Shown here: positions 12,350 through 23,889 of the stretch, in pieces
Numbering within the stretch: the first letter of the stretch is position 1
Layout of the letters: each line of letters starts with the position of its first letter
DNA from: Synanceia verrucosa
Taxonomy: Eukaryota; Chordata; Actinopteri; Perciformes; Synanceiidae
DNA: 64,000 nt
Assembly: GCA_029721515.1 (NCBI GenBank)
Contig: CM056570.1
Coordinates: forward strand, 3,232,533-3,296,532
Direction of reading: 5' to 3'
Position numbers and translations under genes: made by a program
Notes under the pieces: generated by a model
Told to the model about the DNA's origin: nothing
What the model saw: only the letters and a program-made list of their open reading frames with translations
The model's database searches: none

Positions 12350-12945
12350 AGCTAAAGCTCTCCAGCATTGTCTTCACTTTGGAGGTTTCCTACTGACAGC
12401 ACATCATAAAATATCATTGTTTTTTGCCCCAAAAGCAGCACCTTTTCTCTGACAGATGGCCTCTCCTCAATGTATCATCAGAGTAAGTGATGCGTTTGTG
12501 TGAGCCGCCTCGATGGATGGATTGATAAAAGTAACTGAGAGAAATATTGTCTGGTGACCCTGGAGTAGATAAGCACAGCCCAGAGGCTATCAAATGATGA
12601 CTGTGAGCTGCAAACAGCCGACATGCTGGAGAGAGAGAGAGCGAGTAAATCAGGAAGCAAAATGAGAGGGCAGATGTCAATGGCAGCCGGCTAACTGGAT
12701 TAGCATGTGCAGTAATACTAGCAAAGGTTAATGTTTGCAGATGCAGAGAGGCTAATGCAGTCATCATTTGATAGCTCCACAACAGAAAGGACAGGTCAAT
12801 GGGACTGGTTAATAGTCAAACTAAATGAGATGTGATTACAGCCTGAGACACTCTGCACTGTGAGTGCCACTCAGAGCGTTAACGTATAGAAGATGATCAT
12901 TGAAATCACTGGAGGATGACAGAATGAACCGAAAACCACCACTGA
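12350..12945. other. Non-coding, no gene seen
   Basis: A reverse frame of 122 codons covers 12414-12782 but has no recognisable domain and overlaps another frame. I do not treat it as coding. Confidence 0.4.
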
Positions 12946-12949
12946 CTAA

Positions 12950-13216
12950 CACGCTGTAACAGGGATTCCCTCCTGGTTGTGCTTGTGTCATTTTTAGGAA
13001 TCAATAATAATTCACTGAGAAGTCAGAAATGAATCCAGAATAACAAACAACCACTTAAACACATTTTTTTCTGGTCAGCAATGACAGAAAATAACTGGAA
13101 TTTAACATCCCAATCAAAAAATAATGATATTGTGATTTTATAATTTTTTTGTCACCATTACAGAAATATTAAAAAGTATTTTGGTAACCAGCAATACTGT
13201 TAATTTAGGGTAGCGG
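12950..13216 (+). repeat. Dispersed repeat family E, copy 1
   Basis: Shares TTCACTGAGAAGTCAGAAAT, AACATCCCAATCA and ACCAGCAATACTGTTAATTT with the reverse strand at 42365-42735 and partly with 30550-30690. Its class is unknown. Confidence 0.6.
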
Positions 13217-13225
13217 TGGTTAAAG

Positions 13226-13400
13226 GTTAAATATTAAAGGTTCTTTATTAGTACCAACAGTAAATTTGTACTGCAGACGGGGGAACTCAACAATCCTAAT
13301 ATAAAATAAATAAGAATAAAAATAACAGCCACTCAACAGACATCATGACACGACAAACACATCACATAATAAAAGCATCTACAGAATAATTAAAGCCTTG
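13226..13400 (-). mobile_element. LINE 3' tail (L2-like), reverse
   Basis: TTCTTTATTAGTACCAACAG followed by a GACGGGGGAACTCA block and an AATAAGAATAAAAATAA run is the reverse complement of a fish LINE 3' end. Only this tail is present. Confidence 0.5.
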
Positions 13401-13985
13401 GTAAACACCTTAGAATTTGCTAAGCTCTGCACATGCTACACAAAGCCACCACGGTGATGAAAATGTGTCATAATGATGGTGAGGGTGGCCAAGTATGCAG
13501 ACACTAATATTCTGAAATAATAGGAGTGAAAATAAAGCATATTTCCTCTCTGCTATGCTGCTCAGTGACTTTGCAAACAGCCATTCAGGCTAAACTGAGC
13601 CTATTTTGTTAATTCGGAGACATTTGCTCTGAAGCATCTTCACTTTGACTCTAAAGGCTGGACGCTCCATTTCTCACAGGGCTTTTGTTGAACTTAATCA
13701 ATGTGGCTCTCAGCTTTGAGGAAATGACGGTCAAGATGAAAAGGCCCATCAGCGAGTGGGAAGTGTTAAGCAGGGTGAGAGCTGTTCATTAGGTGTTTCT
13801 GGGTCATTTCACTCAAACAGAGTAAATGATAACAGCTCTTGCGGTATATTAAAGCTTCAAGCTTGGTTTTTTTGATCTTTGGAGCGTCTCTTTGCCAGAT
13901 GGTGACGACGGATTGTTGCTTTACGACGGCTCTGCTCAAGTGTTTGTGGTGAACAACAAGAAGACAAACTGGTCCTTGATTATCG
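13401..13985. other. Non-coding, nothing recognised
   Basis: No gene or shared repeat seen. Confidence 0.45.
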
Positions 13986-14227
13986 CTCAGTGACAGGGGC
14001 GTGTCCAGACTTTTTGGGCAAGGGTGGCCAGCAGGATCAATCACTCAGCGTGGTCACATGGTCGCCAAATTCGATGTTGCAACTCGGCGGGTGGTCTGTC
14101 CCAAAATCCATGTACACATGTAGTTTTTTTAATTGAGATAATGGTCAGCGACCTGGCTGACTCTGCTACGCTAGGTGGTGCTGTAGCCCTTTCAACAGGT
14201 GGTGTTAGAACTACTTCCGGTTGACGG

Positions 14228-14298
14228 CTACTTAACAACAAGATCTGCTCCGTCTCCTCAGCCGTCCAAAAGTGAGTTGTTGATTTCTTCGAAGCCAT
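14228..14298 (-). pseudogene. Captured first-exon fragment, Myb/SANT-like N-terminus
   Basis: On the minus strand an ATG in strong context (ACCATGG) opens a frame starting MASKKSTTHFWTAEETEQIL. The pattern of an aromatic residue followed by T-A-E-E-T matches the start of Myb/SANT-like (MADF/MSANTD-type) DNA-binding domains, in which a tryptophan precedes an acidic helix. After about 23 codons the likeness stops, near a possible GTTAAG donor, so the rest of the 85-codon frame is probably former intron. Lying inside a hAT-type element with intact target duplication, this fits transduplication of a host or transposon gene start. The domain call is from a short match and is an inference. Confidence 0.4.
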
Positions 14299-14410
14299 GG
14301 TAGTATTTGAATTTTTCCGGCAACAACATTAGTACTTATGACGGCGTCAGCGCCTCATTCCACTTCCGGGTGAAATCCCCGGCGGAAATTCTCAAGCATG
14401 CGCAGGACGC
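14299..14410 (-). promoter_or_regulatory. Captured TATA-less promoter (ETS and NRF1-like motifs)
   Basis: Upstream of the minus-strand ATG lie an ETS/GABP motif (ACTTCCGG on the plus strand at 14363-14370) and an NRF1-like GCATGCGCAG at 14396-14405, in CpG-rich sequence without a TATA box. A second ACTTCCGG lies at 14213-14220. This combination is characteristic of housekeeping promoters. Confidence 0.4.
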
Positions 14411-14987
14411 AAATACGATACGATCCCATACACAAGAGGCACAAAGCAGATTAACAACGTCTTAAGCCAGGGGTTCGTATCGGATTCGCGAATCCATTCC
14501 TTATACGATCCTTAGCCTGTGCACATGAATTTGATACGTTTTTTTTTTGATGCCTTCATTATACGATTAAGCTCGTCCATGTGCACGCAGTGACTGTCTC
14601 CATCAACATCAATTCATCATTTCTCTTTTACGATTAATTTGACTATTAAAATGATCATAGATCTTAAATGTTAGTATAATCTTTATTTTTTATCTTTTTA
14701 TTAAAGGTGCCAAAATAAAGACAATGCAAAAATATAAATCATAATATGCAGTAAAGTGCTGACCAAATCAAACTAAATAAATGAATAAATACAAAACTTC
14801 AAAAGGTTGACTTAACAAATCATATCACAGGCTGAACAGCATTCTGGCTCAATACTGTCCCTCAGGTCGGAAGTCAAACTGCAAAGTCATATCTGATGGT
14901 CAGATAGCCCATCATGCTGGGTGGTCATTCAGATTTCAGGGGCCATGCCACCCCAAGCCACCCCCTGGACACACGCCTGCTCAGTGA

Positions 14988-16761
14988 GGCATTAAAGGCT
15001 AACGATTGAGCTCTTATTGCTGACTGTTAATAATTAACTGACAGTTATTCGAGATAAAATCAAGAAGAAAAACTAAAATTATGATATATTAACTACCAAT
15101 CCACCAACAAATGAGCTTCCATGGCCGCCGCCTTTCTGGAAACGAAAGAAACCAGGCTGGTGAGACTGAAAACAGCTGTTGGGAACTGCAAAATAAAAAA
15201 ACAACAATGAGCTCTTCATATGAAAATATTGAGGGCAGCAGCTTTAAAGTTCAGTGTGGAAACTCAGCTCACTAATGGCTGTAAAGACGTCAAAAAGCCT
15301 CAATAAAAGAGGAGCCTATTTCTTCCCTTCTCTTTGTCTCTGTGTGAAAGGACAGCATCATTATAAAGTTATCCAGCAGGTAAGATCAGTCTGAATAGCT
15401 ACAGTTTTAAGGATATGAAGTGTATATTAATATTTGGGGAAATCTTCGGTTATTCTATTTTAGTTTTTAGCAGAAATCCTGCCTGTCATATTGATATTTA
15501 ACATTACCTTTGAGCTAGAGAAAACTAGTTTTTCTGAAATATCCCAGACTCCCACAACTGTTTTCTCATGTGTTTTTTGTTAAAGTTGGACATACGCATG
15601 GTTTTATGGACCTCAATACTTAATTTGGGCTGTAAGTTAATTATATTTGGTATGTTATGTGCGCAAGTTTCTCTTTTAAGTAAAAAACTTCATCTGGAAC
15701 TTAATTTAATTTATTGTTTTCAACACTTATAAGTGTGTTTATTGGGACATACAGTTTGGTATGGTGGTCTGCCAACAGCAGATGAGCAGCTGGCAGGAAC
15801 AATCCTCCTAATCCTATTAGGGAGAAATATAAAAATGTGGATGTGAATTTTTATCAGCTCATTGTTACAGCTCCAATTTTCATTATTAATACCTCCTTAA
15901 TATACAACACACTGCTGCTGCAATTTCTTATTCAGTCTCAAGGTATTTTTTGAATGTGGTATATTACATATTAAATGCTGTATATTTCCAAATATTGCAA
16001 ATTTAGAAATTACGCTGGAAAAACAAACAAACGATGGGGATATTGTGTACATCGAGCGTGGTGGCACCGGGAGGGTGAAATTGATTTTTAGAAGCCTGGT
16101 GTGGTGACTTACAGAGAAGGAGCGAACAATAAAAGAAATAAGGAAAGGAAGGATGGAAGGAAAGTGGTGAGTGAGCGACAGGCGGAGTGTTTCCCACCGA
16201 GGCGTCAGGCGTCAGGCAGCCAGAGCCGCTTGACGGATGGAGCTTTTAATTGACTCTGTCGACGTGGGACGAACGCTGGCCAATCATCAGAAGAGCTGAT
16301 GCAAAACAAGCGAGGGCTTTTGTCTCCAACAGAAGGGTCTCCATTAGAGCAGATAATAGGCCAAGCTGTTGATGTGGCTCTGCCCTGCATCCTGCCTGCT
16401 GAAGGTATCTCCTGCTCCCATCCAGATGCTTTTCAATTGGCTCGCCTATCATTCCTCTGGATATATATCTGCCGCCAAGGCTTCGGTTAAATTCGGCCCT
16501 GTTTCCTCATCCATCCAATGAACATCAGCACAAACAAGTCACTAAAAATCCAGTAAAAATGGAGCTGCAGCGTCCTCTGGTCACACTGTGTTTTACTACT
16601 GTCTGGTGATAAAAGAGAAAAGATAATCATCTCGACTAATCCAGCCAGGAAAACTGTACGAGAAGAATCAAAGCAACATGAAATATGAAAATAATATATA
16701 TTCCCTTTAAATGAATAAAGAGGAACGCCTTAGAGGAATACCTTTACTCATATTTTGCCTT
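14988..16761. other. Non-coding; possible conserved element at 16200-16480
   Basis: No gene seen. The stretch 16200-16480 is less AT-rich, with GAGCTTTTAATTGACTCTGTC, a CCAATCAT box and GATGCAAAAC. It could be regulatory, but this rests on appearance only. Confidence 0.35.
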
Positions 16762-17214
16762 TTAACTCTTTGAGTGCCAGCTGTTTTACAAAACAGAAAG
16801 TGCCTTGTGTCAGCGCTTTTGATCATTTGAATCACAGCCTGTGAGTAATTTTGGGGCTTCTGGGAGATGTAGTCAGAGCATAAAGAGACAGTATACACCA
16901 CAGAGATCAAAACAGGAAGTGGAGACGATCGAGATTAAAAAGCAAAACAAACAAACAGAATCTGGACAAAAAGTGGTGATTTTGGTGAAAGTGTCCTCTA
17001 CTCTACCTCTGATAAAACAAGAATGGAACAAGGTAAAAACAAACATTTTTTTCATGATGAAATAGAGAGTCTCTTCTTTCATTTGAGCTATTCAGTGTTT
17101 TCAGAGACATAGTACAAAATATTCTGTGGGTCTAGAAATATGACTCAAAATGGACAAAATTGCCAGCACAGGGCACTTTCCTTTTTTAAAAAGGGCTGGC
17201 ACTCAAAGAGTTAA
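16762..17214 (+). mobile_element. TTAA MITE (piggyBac-like), copy 2, both ends intact
   Basis: TTAA duplications at 16762-16765 and 17211-17214 flank the inverted termini CTCTTTGAGTGCCAGC and GGCTGGCACTCAAAGAG. In this copy the left terminal zone resembles the reverse complement of the right zone for about 40 bp, so the left end may have been converted from the right end. TTAA target choice and this terminal pattern fit the piggyBac superfamily. No transposase is present. Confidence 0.9.
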
Positions 17215-18359
17215 CTCAAAAACAGTTGGAGCGTATATCATTTACAGAACTACACCCTCTTAGATATATGTTTAATAAAAGAACAATAGATAAACTAATA
17301 GAATAAAGTGCTCTTATGGCACTTAAAGTGTGTCTAACACTGAGTAATGGAGCATATTGACAGGACGGTCCCTATCAGTGAGTTATTGTTCAAGCGCTGC
17401 CATAATTAATTCACAGAGCAGAGATTTAGCATGATTGAAACTGCATGAGGTTTATTCCTGCTGCGTTTCAGCGCCAATTTTTCCTCTTTTTTGTCTTACC
17501 CTTTGATTAAAGCAATATCAAAGCCTGCCTTACTGTCTGATGAATCTCTGCAACATGTACCGCTGGAGTGCTACCAGTCAAGATAAATCTAAAGGAATTT
17601 AATATATTGGGTGTGACATTTAAATCAACGTTAGAGGAGACCTTCAGGGTATTTTAAGGAGAAATTAACAAGGGAACAAAGAGAATTATTCTGTTAATAA
17701 TGTGAATTACAAGATATGAGGGGGAAAAAGATGTTGGGCAGCAATTATGAATATGGCAGAGCCGAGTGACGACGACTCGGTACAGAAGAGCTCGACTCCC
17801 TGGACTCCGACTGGATCTGAGAACCTCACTTCCTTTATTAGTCCCCAGTCAGAGGGGTTCGACTGTTAACTGCTGGGAAGACGACTACTATGAATGCATG
17901 TGAAATTCATACACCATGTGATTGTGCACAGGCAGCGTATAATATGAGGAGAGACTCGTATGTGATAATAAAAAGGCACACAGTGTTACAGCCAGGAAGG
18001 ATGCCTGCTGAGCCGCAGAATAACATGAAAACCACAGGAGAATACACATAAATGAGAAAGTACTTTGTTTCACCGGCGCTGTGCCAGTAGTGTACTGAAT
18101 ATCTGGATCAGTGTTTTACTCACTTATCACAAGAAAGTTCATGTTTTTAATGATCCAAGACTAATTTAGTGGAGCTCACATGTGATGATTTAGCTTTAGC
18201 TACACTTAATATGTTACTGTGAAAAGTGGAATTAAATGTCAGTCTCAGTTGGTAAATCAGTACACATGCAGGGACAACATCGCTTTTCACACTATGTAGC
18301 CTGAGCTGACTGCAGCGTAAAATGAATATGCAACGCTCAAATTTGTCTAATTATATGTA
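17215..18359. other. Non-coding, no gene seen
   Basis: The part near 17390-17460 contains CATAATTAATTCAC and GATTGAAAC motifs but nothing decisive. Confidence 0.4.
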
Positions 18360-18360
18360 T

Positions 18361-18437
<77 letters not shown>
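18360..18437. repeat. Compound (CA)n(TA)n microsatellite
   Basis: An uninterrupted CA tract passes directly into a long TA tract, with a short ATCTATATG end. Confidence 0.95.
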
Positions 18438-18438
<1 letters not shown>

Positions 18439-19618
18439 ATATGTGTGATATATATAATTTACGTTGTCACTTCCTGACACCTTGGATGCCCTGTAACCAT
18501 GGCAACTGCTGCAAACCATGAGAGAAAGAGAAAAGAAATAACAAAGAGAAATCTTATATATACACTTAAATTAAGGCATTACTGCATTATGAGATATTTA
18601 TGCCCTTAGTGTCTAGCATTGTTTACTGTAGTATTTTATCAGAAATACTACACGATCTGAGCGTACAGCTGTTTTCATACTATGTGTTCAGGCCCACATA
18701 CTGAAGAACATGTCAGTGTGGAATTTCAGATCCAACATTAATGTTTTAAGGAGGTTTATTGTCGCTTGAATGGATAAAACTGCACGTAGAATGTCTTTTT
18801 TTATTTGTTTCATATATATGTATATATGGCTGATGTGAGTGTGCTAACACATTTAATACAACAACAGAGCTACAGCTTTTTGACATTGCCAGGGTCATGA
18901 GAAATGTAATTTCAGTAGAATTAACACAGAGCAGAGCAGAGGGAACATTAAAGCCAGCATTATGCAATCCCACTCACACAAGAGATGCAGCACAGTCAAG
19001 GAATTAGTCCCTCAAATTTATTTATTCATTTTCTTCAGAGAGGCAATTTAACGCATGACTTAATCCATCTTTGTGATGTCGCTGAAACGCCCGCTGCCCT
19101 GCAGTGACACGAGCTGCATATTTGGGCCGCCGATAAATAGCCGCAGCCAGAAATATTGGATGGCTGCAGAACAGACGAGAGGAGCGACGGTGGGAGGAGG
19201 AGGAGGGTCGCAGATGCTAAGCCTGGCAATCTCTCTTTCAATCTGCAGCCCTATATTGGCCACTTTACAGACAGACACATTTCATTCGCTCGTGACCCAT
19301 GTGTGAGTGAAAATATAAGTGAGTTTGAATCCTTTTTTTCTTTTTCTTGTGGGTGCTCAACCTGCACTGATCCACTGAAGGCGTGTGATCGGCCAGACGG
19401 ACCAATCAGAGCGCCAGAGTCAGAGGAATGTTCATAGTTGATGTCGCCGGGCCCGGTGGCTGTTATGGGCAGCGAGGACGACTTAGCTGGAAGGAGATGG
19501 GCTTGCTCAGCGCCCACTGAGAGGAAAAAGACACTCGGTTCACACAGACTGTGGCGTCCACTGGAGAGAGGAGCATCTGCAGGGTGTTACATGAAGGTCA
19601 AATGAAGAAGAGAAAGTA
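18438..19618. other. Non-coding, no gene seen
   Basis: The GC-richer stretch 19070-19280 is open in several frames on both strands, but no frame resembles a known protein. Confidence 0.4.
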
Positions 19619-20584
19619 CTAGAGGTGTCCAGATACTACTCTTTCACTTCTGATACAGTACCGATATTCCAGCCTTGAGCGTTGCCTGATACCGATATTG
19701 ATGCAATACCATATCTGCATGAATAATACAGGCTTTTATGACTTATTTTATGAAATGTTAGAAAAGACTTGATCAAGTGATATTAGTCAAACAGAGAACA
19801 ATAGTCAGCAACAGTAGGTCTGAGAAAAACTGACCCATTTATTAACCTATATGATACAATAATTGTAACCTTAAACATCAGAATATGACACACAATTGAA
19901 TAAAATAACTGAATAAAATAAATATATAAATTAGAAGACCTTGAAAAATAACCTTAATAAATCCCCCAAAAAATATTTTTAAAGTGCAAGATAACCACTA
20001 GTTTAACTTAAACATAATCATATTCTACAATTGAATAAAATAAATAAAAAATAAGTTAAAAGACCCAGAAAAATTACCTCAATAAATCCCTCAAAAATAA
20101 AAATATATATATTTTTAAAGTACAAAACAACCACTAATTTAACTTAAACATAAGAATATTCTACAATTGAATAAAGTAAATAAAAAATAAGTTAAAAGAC
20201 CCAGAAAAATAACCTCAATAAATCCCCAAAATATTAAAAAATAGTTGTAATATAACCACTATTTTACAGTAATTTAAACATCAGAATATGCTACAATCGA
20301 ATAAAATAAATAAAAAATAAGTTAAAAGACCCAGAAAAATAACCTCAATAAATCCCCAAAAAATAAAAATAAATATTTGTGTCCAAGATAACCACTAGTT
20401 TAACTTAAACATAAGAATATTCTGCAATTAAATAAAATAAAATCTGAAACGGACTATCTGAAATGGACTGCTGGTATCGGAGTGTTTATATCTGAAATTT
20501 TAGACAAAGGCCGTTATTATCCTACTGGCTTTTTAGATGATATTGGACCGATATGTGATATCAATATCACATCAGGACACCCCT
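19619..20584. mobile_element. Family D DNA element, expanded internal tandem repeat
   Basis: Termini AGAGGTGTCC (left) and GGACACCCCT (right) are inverted repeats. AGAAAGTA at 19611-19618 and AGAAAGTT at 20585-20592 may be a decayed 8-bp target duplication. The interior (about 19885-20450) holds four to five tandem units of 130-136 bp, each with ACAATTGAATAAAATAA and CCACTAGTTTAACTTAAACA. It is the reverse-interior relative of 11303-11912, which has fewer units. Confidence 0.7.
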
Positions 20585-21390
20585 AGAAAGTTCATCATCG
20601 TCAAACATGCTAATGGGATTAAATGCATCTGATAAACATAGCTAATACTCTCAGTTAAACTCCTTCAGGAGGGTCCAAGCAAATAACAGAATCTCTTTCT
20701 TTTGTCGTAATCATCGAAAAGACGTTCTTACAATCACCACGTTCACACAGATGATGACGAGGTGACGATGATAATGATGATGGCGCTGATTGCAGTGATA
20801 AAATATTTCGCACTGGCTCATCAGCACATTCATTTAATCCTCCTCCAGCTGATCAGAGCCGAGCAAAAAGCAGGATCCGGTGGCGGCAGCTGCAACATTA
20901 AGCAAACACCGGCGGGTTTACGAGCCTTCCCAAATGAAATCTCCCCTCCCCTCTGCTAACCACCGCAGGACAGGAGGGAGAGCGTCGTTTTGTAAAAGTT
21001 TTGTCTGAACATCCTCCCCATTAATGGACAAATAAAATGTTTGTGTCTTCGAGCTCTGCGGAGCTGCCTGTCTGCTGAAGCCCATATCAAGACACTGTTC
21101 GACTGCTGAGGTGACCCAATTAACTCCAGCACCATCTGCTGACACTGAACCACTTTTATGAGTGTGTGCAGGGAAAAGCCTCCACGCTTTGAGCTTAATT
21201 ATTTTCTGTGACATCCCTGTTTTTTGTTTTACTGGACCTACAGGAAGGAGCTGTAAAGTTTTCATTGCTCTTCATTAGTAGTTTTTCTTGAATGTTCTCT
21301 TCAGTTAAATGAGGCTAACAAAAGCAGTTATTTGACTCATCTCTCATGTCTATCGCCACCAGAACTCTGTTAACGCTCGGCCGTGCACTT
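20585..21390. other. Non-coding, no gene seen
   Basis: A reverse frame of 115 codons (20918-21265) shows no recognisable domain and shares its span with another frame. Confidence 0.4.
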
Positions 21391-22062
21391 AAAATAATCA
21401 TTTGTTGGGTGAACATAAAAAAATTATGGAAAGTATTTCCACCCAATTATAATACGCTAATTTAGCAAGAAATTCTTTTGTTGAGTGAAATTAATGTAAA
21501 TATGTTGAATCAGCATAAGGTGTTGGCGTTACTATTAATTAATCATGAGGGGTAAATCCAACATAATAATCATTTGTTGGGGGAACATACAAAGAAATAT
21601 GGAAAATTATTTCCACCCAATTAGCAAGCGATGCAAATGCTAAGTAGCTAACCACAGCAACTAATGCTGCTATGATCAGTGAGCACACTACGAAAACATT
21701 CAGTGACGAAATTAATCGTTCAAAATTATAGAGTTATGTGACATTTCTGTGCAGTGGTTTATTTTGAAGTCAAAGTTATTTTAAGTTAAATAAAGGACTT
21801 ATCTTAGCGTGTGTTTTGAACTTCAGGAAGTAAAGTTTCTAAAAGTCCCGGCTCGCTCACTACTGCCACCTTCTGCTCTGGAGTTGTACACGAATCTTAC
21901 CCAAAATGCAACATAAATTAATTTACACAATGTTAAGTTATTGCACGTCATGCTAAAATAACATTACTTAATGATGTTTAACCACAAAAGATGATTATAT
22001 ATGCTAGCAGCTACATGCTACACTTTGATTAATGTAGCAGACACCTGGTTTGGATTTTTTTC
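21391..22062 (+). repeat. Dispersed repeat family C, long copy
   Basis: Both ends match 5981-6200. The extra interior contains a second partial copy of the left end (AATCATTTGTTGGGGGAACA near 21570), so the element is partly self-duplicated. No long frame is present. Confidence 0.7.
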
Positions 22063-22960
22063 ACTGTGCAATCACCAGAATAGAAATCATCAGTAAAAGA
22101 AATATATATGATATACCCACATTGTTTTGTCACAGAAAATGACATGCATCGCAAATTATGACAATGATTGTAAAAACAACATTTAAAAATCTGGAATGAC
22201 TCCCATATGAAAATGCTATTAGTCATGCCTTTGCCCTAGAAAGCATTAAATGCTCTGGGATTTGGCATATTTTGCAAACATTATATAACGTCCTAATAAT
22301 GACGCTAATGCCCTCATTATGTTCTTATCGTCTGCTTATGATGTGTTATAATCCCTTTTCACCTCAAGCCAAACGTTAGTGATGTGTTCATTAGTTTGTC
22401 GTTTAATTCCAGCTCGAAGACCAGACAGACGATCCAAGAACTAAAATGAGTGTTTTAATAACTGATTGATCTGCTGCAGGTTTTTTTTTTATATTTCTGA
22501 GCCTGGAGGGCAGCAGCAGCAGCAGACAGCTCGTTTGTTTCGCCCTCTTTCTCTTACATCTCTCATGAATTCTCCAGCTCTTTGTCATCGCCGCAGCCTT
22601 CGGTGAAAACCTCCTCGCCACATCTTCCCACCGGACCACTAAAGTCAGCGGTGAGGAATGCGAGCGGCGCCCAGGTTGCTTCCCCTCCTATCTGCACAGT
22701 AAAACTTTAATGGAACCAAACATTGCCATCCATCCATTTCGGCGAACGAGAAGCAAATCGCAATCACCGTCTCTCTGAAGAGACTGGAAGCTACAGAGAA
22801 ACACACTTTCATGATGCCGTCGTGACGCACAAAACAACATGGAGGCTTCATAAAAACCTTGAACGCCGTAACTCCATTTAATGGGACTCGTGGCACGCTG
22901 CCACCTGCCTCCTCTCAAGTGTCGTATACTCTGGACTCCAAAAGGAAGGGAGTGCAAGCA
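22063..22960. other. Non-coding; possible conserved element at 22600-22900
   Basis: No gene recognised. A (CAG)n-like stretch lies near 22508-22525. The segment 22680-22880 is balanced in composition and open in several frames on the minus strand, which fits either a conserved non-coding element or chance. Confidence 0.35.
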
Positions 22961-22962
22961 AT

Positions 22963-23889
22963 GTATCATTCATTTTTTGAAACAAAACTGAAACTAAAAC
23001 GGATAATGAGTTGTTTTTCTGAGTTCCGATTTTGAGCACAAATGGACCACAGGCGTTTCTGGTGTTTCATCCAATTCACATATTTTATGTTTACGGCAAT
23101 CACTGTAAAGCGTCTCTGAGACTGACAGGAGATTTTCTTTTCCCACAAAACTTTACTGACTAACATTGTTTATTATTTATTCTTTGAGTGCCACTGACGT
23201 ATTTTTACGTCAAAGTGTTTTTTCGGCAGCGGGTTGCCGATCGCGGTCAGTCTGAGTGAGTAACGCTGGGGCTTCTGGGATTTGTAGTTTTGTATTTGTG
23301 TTTTATAAAATGGCTGGCACTCAACTTGTGGGATAAAGTAAATGATTTTTTTCTGTTTTTTATTCTAAATATGAGTTATAATATTTATAATTTAATGGAT
23401 ATATTTCCTTCCAAAACACAATAACAAAGCCTCTTCTGCTATCTTTGAAGATGGATTTTTGCCATAAGTTCTGCCTGAAATTTTGCACTTAGTGCATGTT
23501 AGAGTATTACCAAAAATCTTATGAAGTACTTATGCTGTGTACTTATTGAGTAACAATTCTCAGTCTCCTGCAGAGAGCATAAGCACGACTATTCATCGGT
23601 CATTTGCACACTTGAAAATGACAAGCAGCTCATTTGACCATGAATTTTGTGTGAAGTGCGTATCTTGATAATATACAATAATAAATATAATAAAAATATC
23701 CATACTGGATGAAACGATGGAATCGCCCATTATCTGTTTTTTCCATTTTTCATTCGTGCACAAACTCAGGAATCAGAAAAACCAGCCGTTTACGTTTTTT
23801 CATTTTGGTTTTGGGAACGATTATTGAGAAAACGAGTCATTATTTTGATTTTTTTAGTTTTGGTTTTGTTTTGAAAAATGAATGATACA
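22963..23889. mobile_element. DNA element with long (about 60-bp) terminal inverted repeats
   Basis: The left end TGTATCATTCATTTTTTGAA and the right end AAAAATGAATGATACA are inverted repeats. The similarity continues inward through AAACAAAACTGAAACTAAAA and its counterpart for about 60 bp, with substitutions. No target duplication is evident. It contains the short MITE copy at 23178-23328 as a nested insertion, so it is older than that insertion. Confidence 0.65.
23178..23328 (+). mobile_element. TTAA MITE, copy 3, strongly deleted
   Basis: Left part with CTTTGAGTGCCACTGACG and GGGCTTCTGGGA, then directly the right end ATGGCTGGCACTCAA. Most of the interior is missing. The TTAA flanks have decayed. 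It is nested in the long-TIR element. Confidence 0.8.

Larger units (their letters stand above)
13994..14979. mobile_element. hAT-type non-autonomous element with 8-bp TSD
   Basis: A perfect 8-bp target duplication CTCAGTGA flanks the element at 13986-13993 and 14980-14987. The termini CAGGGGCGTGTCCAG and CTGGACACACGCCTG are near-perfect inverted repeats of the CAGGGG type typical of hAT. At 986 bp it is too short for an autonomous element, and no transposase frame is present. Its interior differs sharply in composition: 14205-14410 is CpG-rich and holds what looks like a host promoter and first exon on the minus strand. Confidence 0.85.

Noticed and set aside
12414..12782. 122-codon minus-strand frame
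   Set aside because: No domain, no splice or poly(A) context, and overlaps another open frame.
19035..19517. Overlapping frames on both strands around 19035-19517
   Set aside because: GC-richer sequence opens several frames at once, and none resembles a known protein.
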